A stretch of 36,216 nt of DNA from CAYXZQ01 sp964469935 (GTDB lineage Archaea; Nanobdellota; Nanobdellia; Woesearchaeales; DSVV01). Under the pieces are notes generated by a model. It searched no databases, was not told the DNA's origin, and worked only from the letters and a program-made list of their open reading frames with translations. The translations under genes and the position numbers were made by a program. The stretch spans positions 1 to 36,216 of the forward strand of contig CAYXZQ010000015.1 of NCBI GenBank assembly GCA_964469935.1, given 5' to 3'. Shown here one piece after another: positions 33,213 through 36,216 of this stretch (positions are counted from its first letter, which is position 1; each line of letters starts with the position of its first letter).

Positions 33213-33220
33213 TTTATAAA
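33213..33220. promoter_or_regulatory. Shared TATA box between divergent genes
   Basis: TTTATAAA is palindromic. It sits 26 bp before the plus-strand ATG at 33242 (leaderless) and about 43 bp before the minus-strand ATG at 33173, which would give a leader of about 17 nt. No second TATA box is seen in the gap, so one box may serve both genes. Confidence 0.5.
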
Positions 33221-33241
33221 TGCCGTTGCTGCACAGGCATC

Positions 33242-33802
33242 ATGCAGCTTAACATCAAGAAGTATGGTACAATAATAATAATCGCTGTGCTTTTCGCATT
33301 CTTCAGCTTCAGCATCGTGGACCTGGTTGTCCAGCAGCCGGTCTATAGTGATTATTGCACAGACACGGCCAAGCCAGTCCCCATCTCAAGGGTCACTGCG
33401 AACTGTACGGATGTCCCTATCCCTGATTCGGCAAAGACTGCGTGCAGCAGGCAGGACGGTTATACGGACTATAAGTATGATTCATCAGGCTGCCCACAAA
33501 GTTACTTCTGTAATACCTGCAGCCATGAATTCGACCTTGCAGGGCAAGGGTACAGGAAGTTCGGCTTCATCATAACAGGTATATTTGGGGTCCTTGCAAT
33601 CATGGCAGGCCTCTATTTCAGGAGCAAGGAAGAGGTCGTCGAGTGGATATTCTCTGGCTTTCTCATCGGCGGCATCCTGTCGGTCTTCATCGGGACAATG
33701 ACTTATTTTAGGGACATGGGCAGGTTTCTCAAGCCAGTCGTCCTGCTCATAGAGATGGGCCTCATCATCTGGATCGTTCTCAGGATGTCGAAGAAGCAGT
33801 GA
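33242..33802 (+). CDS. Four-helix membrane protein with a six-cysteine outside loop
   Basis: 186 aa from the ATG at 33242; an upstream in-frame ATG at 33176 would start before the TATA box. One helix at about 8-30, then a loop of about 75 residues with six cysteines (YCTD, NCTD, ACSR, GCPQ, FCNTC), then three helices (about 108-128, 137-158, 166-182). The loop should lie outside and be disulphide-bonded. I recall similar small membrane proteins in DPANN genomes but no function, and assign none. Confidence 0.8.
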   Translation: MQLNIKKYGTIIIIAVLFAFFSFSIVDLVVQQPVYSDYCTDTAKPVPISRVTANCTDVPIPDSAKTACSRQDGYTDYKYDSSGCPQSYFCNTCSHEFDLAGQGYRKFGFIITGIFGVLAIMAGLYFRSKEEVVEWIFSGFLIGGILSVFIGTMTYFRDMGRFLKPVVLLIEMGLIIWIVLRMSKKQ

Positions 33803-33812
33803 TTTCGAAAAG

Positions 33813-33820
33813 TATATATA
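33813..33820 (+). promoter_or_regulatory. TATA box of the GTPase gene
   Basis: TATATATA, centred 32-33 bp before the ATG at 33849 and about 26 bp before an in-frame TTG at 33843. The TTG is therefore the alternative leaderless start. Confidence 0.5.
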
Positions 33821-33848
33821 CTACTTCAAAACTAAAAATCACTTGAAA

Positions 33849-34481
33849 ATGATAAAATTCGTGCAGAAGCTCCTCGGCAGATTTCTCCAGGACATCTTCA
33901 AGAAGAAGAAGCAGCTCAAGATCGGCCTGTACGGCCCGCCGAACGGCGGCAAGACAACGTTGGCCAACAGGATCTGCAAGGACTGGCTCGGCGAGGAGAT
34001 GGGCAAGGCCTCGGGAGTCGCACACGAGACGAGGGAGATACAGATAAAGGAGCAGGTGAGTGTGAAGTCCAAGGGCAAGGAGCTCACTTTCAACCTTGTC
34101 GACACGCCGGGAATCGCGACAAAGATAGATTATGAGGATTTCATAAAGTCCGGCCTCAAGGAGAATGAGGCGAAAAAGAGGGCAAAGGAAGCTACCAAGG
34201 GAGTCATCGACGCTATAAAATGGCTGGATGACATGGACCTGGTAATAGTCGTGCTGGACTCCACTGTCGACCCGTACTCGCAGGTGAACATAACAATCGT
34301 CGGCAATCTCCAGGCAAGGAACATCCCTGTCCTGCTCGTCGCGAACAAGATAGACCTAAAGAAGGCAAACATAAAGAAGCTCGAGGCTGCATTCCCCCAG
34401 TATGACGTGGTAGGCATCTCAGCGAAGTTCGGCAACAACCTGGATGATTTTTACGAAGCATTGTTCAAGGTGGCTTACTGA
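33849..34481 (+). CDS. Era-like small GTPase
   Basis: 210 aa. All GTPase motifs are seen in order: G1 GPPNGGKTT (about 29-37), G3 DTPG, G4 NKID (about 159) and G5 SAK. The N-terminus is short, and there is no KH domain as in bacterial Era. The protein belongs to an archaeal group encoded with DUF2073 and a zinc-ribbon protein, as here. That trio is widely kept in archaea and has no established role; a ribosome or RNA function is often guessed. Its stop overlaps the next start (TGATG). Confidence 0.85.
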   Translation: MIKFVQKLLGRFLQDIFKKKKQLKIGLYGPPNGGKTTLANRICKDWLGEEMGKASGVAHETREIQIKEQVSVKSKGKELTFNLVDTPGIATKIDYEDFIKSGLKENEAKKRAKEATKGVIDAIKWLDDMDLVIVVLDSTVDPYSQVNITIVGNLQARNIPVLLVANKIDLKKANIKKLEAAFPQYDVVGISAKFGNNLDDFYEALFKVAY

Positions 34482-34867
34482 TGATAACCCTGCAATTCGT
34501 ACCGTACTACGAGATCGAGCAGCTGCCATCCCCCAAGAGGGTGAACAAGCTGCTCTCGATCGTGAAGGACAACAAGATTCTGCTGCTCGAGGGCAGGCTC
34601 AAGAAGCAGGAGGAGACAGAGCTCATAAAGAGGACAATGGAGCTCATCGACGACAACTTCAAGGGCATAGAGCTGGGGGTCATCTATCCTGACAGGAAGG
34701 ATGCAGACCTTTTCTTCAGGCTCAAGAAGATGCTCGTGAACCTGATTCTCGGGGACAGGCACGGATTCACGATAATAGGGCCTGCGACCATAGTCAAGGA
34801 GATAAAGCAGGACCCTGACAAGATCCAGCTCTTCACGAGCAATATGCCCGAGCCGAAGAAGAAATAG
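34481..34867 (+). CDS. DUF2073 family protein
   Basis: 128 aa. The start overlaps the GTPase stop by one base, so translation is coupled. The sequence (LQFVPYYEIEQLPSPKRVNKLL, then GRLKKQEETELIKRTME) matches the archaeal DUF2073 family of about this length, with a mixed alpha/beta fold and no catalytic motif visible. Placement between the GTPase and the Zn-ribbon gene is the usual one. Function unknown; probably a partner of the GTPase. Confidence 0.82.
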   Translation: MITLQFVPYYEIEQLPSPKRVNKLLSIVKDNKILLLEGRLKKQEETELIKRTMELIDDNFKGIELGVIYPDRKDADLFFRLKKMLVNLILGDRHGFTIIGPATIVKEIKQDPDKIQLFTSNMPEPKKK

Positions 34868-34868
34868 C

Positions 34869-34876
34869 TTTAAATA
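34869..34876 (+). promoter_or_regulatory. TATA box of the zinc-ribbon gene
   Basis: TTTAAATA, centred 27-28 bp before the ATG at 34900; leaderless. Confidence 0.55.
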
Positions 34877-34899
34877 CTTGATAGTTTTCTTGATTTCCC

Positions 34900-35289
34900 A
34901 TGCCACACAGATGCGTCAGATGCGGGACCATGTACGAGGACGGTGCAGAGGAGATCCTGAAGGGATGCAGCTGCGGGGCCAAGCTCTTTTTCTTCGTGAA
35001 GAAGAAGGACATCCAGGAGTCCGAGGAGATAATCGAGAACCTCTCAGAAAAGGAGAAGGACCAGATTGAGAGCGACGTCTACGACATCATAGGCGTCAAG
35101 AAGGAGGAGGAGGTCCCTGTCGTCCTTGACCTTGAATCCATAAAGATAAAGAAGCCCGGCAAGTTCGAGCTCGACCTTGTCAACCTCTTCAACAAGAAGC
35201 AGCCCCTCGTATACAAGCTCGACGAAGGCAAGTACGTCATTGACATAGCCGAGAGCTTCATGAGAGAGAAGGAGAGCAAGGAGCAATGA
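34900..35289 (+). CDS. Zinc-ribbon-containing archaeal protein (COG3364-like)
   Basis: 129 aa. The N-terminus CVRCGTMYEDGAEEILKGCSCG is a Zn-ribbon with CxxC and CxCG pairs. A charged middle and the C-terminal ESIKIKKPGKFELDLVNLF...YKLDEGKYVIDI follow, as in the archaeal family encoded with DUF2073. It has its own TATA box, so it can be made apart from the GTPase pair. Metal binding follows from the cysteines; the partner or nucleic acid is unknown. Confidence 0.83.
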   Translation: MPHRCVRCGTMYEDGAEEILKGCSCGAKLFFFVKKKDIQESEEIIENLSEKEKDQIESDVYDIIGVKKEEEVPVVLDLESIKIKKPGKFELDLVNLFNKKQPLVYKLDEGKYVIDIAESFMREKESKEQ

Positions 35290-35342
35290 CCTTCTCCTGT
35301 TCCTGAGGCCCTTCCGGCCGTTCTTCTGAGCCAATCAAAAGA

Positions 35343-35350
35343 TTTATAAA
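35343..35350 (+). promoter_or_regulatory. TATA box of the 195-aa protein gene
   Basis: TTTATAAA, centred 26-27 bp before the ATG at 35373; leaderless. Confidence 0.6.
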
Positions 35351-35372
35351 CCATATTTCCAATTATCAGAAT

Positions 35373-35960
35373 ATGGAAAGCAGGAAGACAGAGATATGGG
35401 TAGGCAAGGCCGATGTCAAGTCCACAAGCGTCTTCCAGGCAAAGGCCTTATATGTCGAGCTGCATGACTGGCTTATCGAGAACGGATATTCCCCCCCTTA
35501 TGATACGAGTTTTCCTGAGAGGAGGATATGGGAGGCGAGGACCCAGTCAGGCCACAAGGAGTACTGGATCTGGTGGAGGCCGTTCAAGGTCATCGAGGGC
35601 AACCAGTTCTGGAGAAGGGTGATAAACGTCGACATGCATGGGGTAGGGGTCACACCGGTCGAGATAATGTACAAGGGCAAGAAGCTGAGGTGCGACAAGG
35701 GCAAGTTCGAGGTCCTGCTGTCTGCCAAGCTCGAGATCGATGTAGGCGGGACATGGGTGGGCAACGGGTTCCTCAGGCCGTTTCTTGAGCCTTTCTGGAA
35801 AAGGATATTCCGAAAGGAGATAGAGATGTACAGAAAAGAGGTGCTGAGCGACCTAAAGACGATACAGGACCTGGCGAGGAGATGGTTCGATCTCGACCAG
35901 TTCACGACCAATAAGCACCCCTTCATGCCAAAGAAAGGCTATGAAGAAGAAGAGTTCTGA
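35373..35960 (+). CDS. Conserved archaeal protein of unknown function
   Basis: 195 aa, soluble, rich in Trp and Lys. The middle part (YWIWWRPFKVIEGNQFWRRVINVDMHGVGVTPVEIMYKGKKL) looks like a beta-sheet domain. The end (MYRKEVLSDLKTIQDLARRWFDL) is helical, followed by an acidic tail (EEEEF). I have a sense of relatives in DPANN and related archaea but know no function. A repeat element starts one base after its stop codon. Confidence 0.75.
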   Translation: MESRKTEIWVGKADVKSTSVFQAKALYVELHDWLIENGYSPPYDTSFPERRIWEARTQSGHKEYWIWWRPFKVIEGNQFWRRVINVDMHGVGVTPVEIMYKGKKLRCDKGKFEVLLSAKLEIDVGGTWVGNGFLRPFLEPFWKRIFRKEIEMYRKEVLSDLKTIQDLARRWFDLDQFTTNKHPFMPKKGYEEEEF

Positions 35961-35961
35961 A

Positions 35962-36095
35962 GGCTCTGTAGAATTCCTTGCGCTTAAGCGCCAGGAAGTG
36001 CTTTCCAGCATCGTAAGTCAGAACAGCTCTAAGACGATTCCGGCACTTTGTGCATTTGATTCGTCTGTAACTTCCGAAAGCAATTCTACAGAGCC
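35962..36095. mobile_element. 134-bp MITE-like element
   Basis: The ends are exact inverted repeats of 14 bp: GGCTCTGTAGAATT at 35962-35975 and its complement at 36082-36095. Continuing inward, 19 of the first 21 positions match. No clear target-site duplication is seen (GTTCTGAA left, GTTACTAG right). A perfect 12-bp palindrome GCGCTTAAGCGC lies at 35980-35991. The reverse strand is open across the entire element, coding for about 44 residues that include KCTKC, perhaps a remnant of a transposase zinc ribbon. No transposase is encoded. Confidence 0.65.
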
Positions 36096-36108
36096 GTTAC
36101 TAGCAAAA

Positions 36109-36120
36109 ATTATTTAAATA
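36109..36120 (+). promoter_or_regulatory. TATA-like element ahead of the tRNA-like sequence
   Basis: TTATTTAAATAA, about 47 bp before the tRNA-like start at 36162. The expected start of transcription is near 36142, which leaves a 20-nt leader to be removed by RNase P. Confidence 0.4.
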
Positions 36121-36161
36121 ATCCATAAACCTTAGAGGAAAAGCTGCGAAAACAAATCAAC

Positions 36162-36216
36162 GCCTCCGTAGCTTAGTGCGCCCACTTTTTGCGCTTCACT
36201 ACGTTCAGGCAAAACC
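36162..36216 (+). tRNA. Possible 5' part of a tRNA gene, interrupted or cut by the window end
   Basis: GCCTCCGTAGCTTAGT at 36162-36177 has the look of a tRNA beginning: a 7-nt acceptor strand, TA at positions 8-9, then GCTTAGT as D-stem and loop. The expected closing D-stem (such as AAGC or GAGC) is not found in the following 39 bases. Instead the sequence can fold as AGTG-CGC...GCG-CTT-CACT. Either an intron or insertion lies in the D-arm, or this is not a tRNA. Identity cannot be given without the anticodon. Confidence 0.35.

Overview
The window looks like part of a DPANN-type archaeal genome, plausibly Woesearchaeota or a relative. That placement is inference. The signs are many genes whose ATG lies 26-30 bp downstream of a TTTATAAA-like TATA box (leaderless transcription), an archaeal Era-like GTPase / DUF2073 / zinc-ribbon trio, paired small helix-turn-helix units of a kind I associate with DPANN genomes, a PEF-type C-terminal sorting signal, and an archaeosortase.

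Left third (1-13248, all minus strand): four paralogous secreted or membrane-tethered right-handed beta-helix proteins stand in a row (1-2062, cut by the window edge; 2073-6650; 7369-10119; 10406-12157). They differ in how they are anchored and in added modules: CGDG cysteine-rich repeats, CBM35/CBM6-like domains, Ser- or Gly-rich stalks, and cytoplasmic helical domains. A protein with two helix-turn-helix units (6643-7182) leads the first two and has a perfect 11-bp inverted repeat over its own start codon. A Gln/Thr-rich lipoprotein (12346-13248) lies at the upstream end.

Middle (13416-25846, all plus strand): a tightly overlapping surface-polysaccharide operon. It holds a Wzx-type flippase, an asparagine-synthetase-like protein, four GT4 glycosyltransferases, a Wzy/O-antigen-ligase-like polymerase, a PaaK/CapK-like adenylate-forming enzyme, an archaeosortase (Cys224, Arg271, His292) and a polyprenyl-phosphate sugar transferase. 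It is followed by a 217-aa secreted protein with a VPEF sorting tail (a likely archaeosortase substrate) and a 1004-aa DUF2341/LamG/Ig/FG-GAP surface protein. A VanZ-like protein, GalE and a Wzz/BY-kinase-like protein (29997-33173) complete the glycan set. The whole resembles bacterial exosortase/EPS loci, rebuilt in an archaeon.

Right end (33242-36216): housekeeping-like genes, each apparently with its own leaderless promoter except DUF2073, which is coupled to the GTPase gene. They encode a four-helix membrane protein, the GTPase/DUF2073/Zn-ribbon trio and a conserved unknown. Then come a 134-bp MITE-like element with near-identical terminal inverted repeats and what looks like the 5' end of a tRNA gene whose D-arm is not completed before the window ends.
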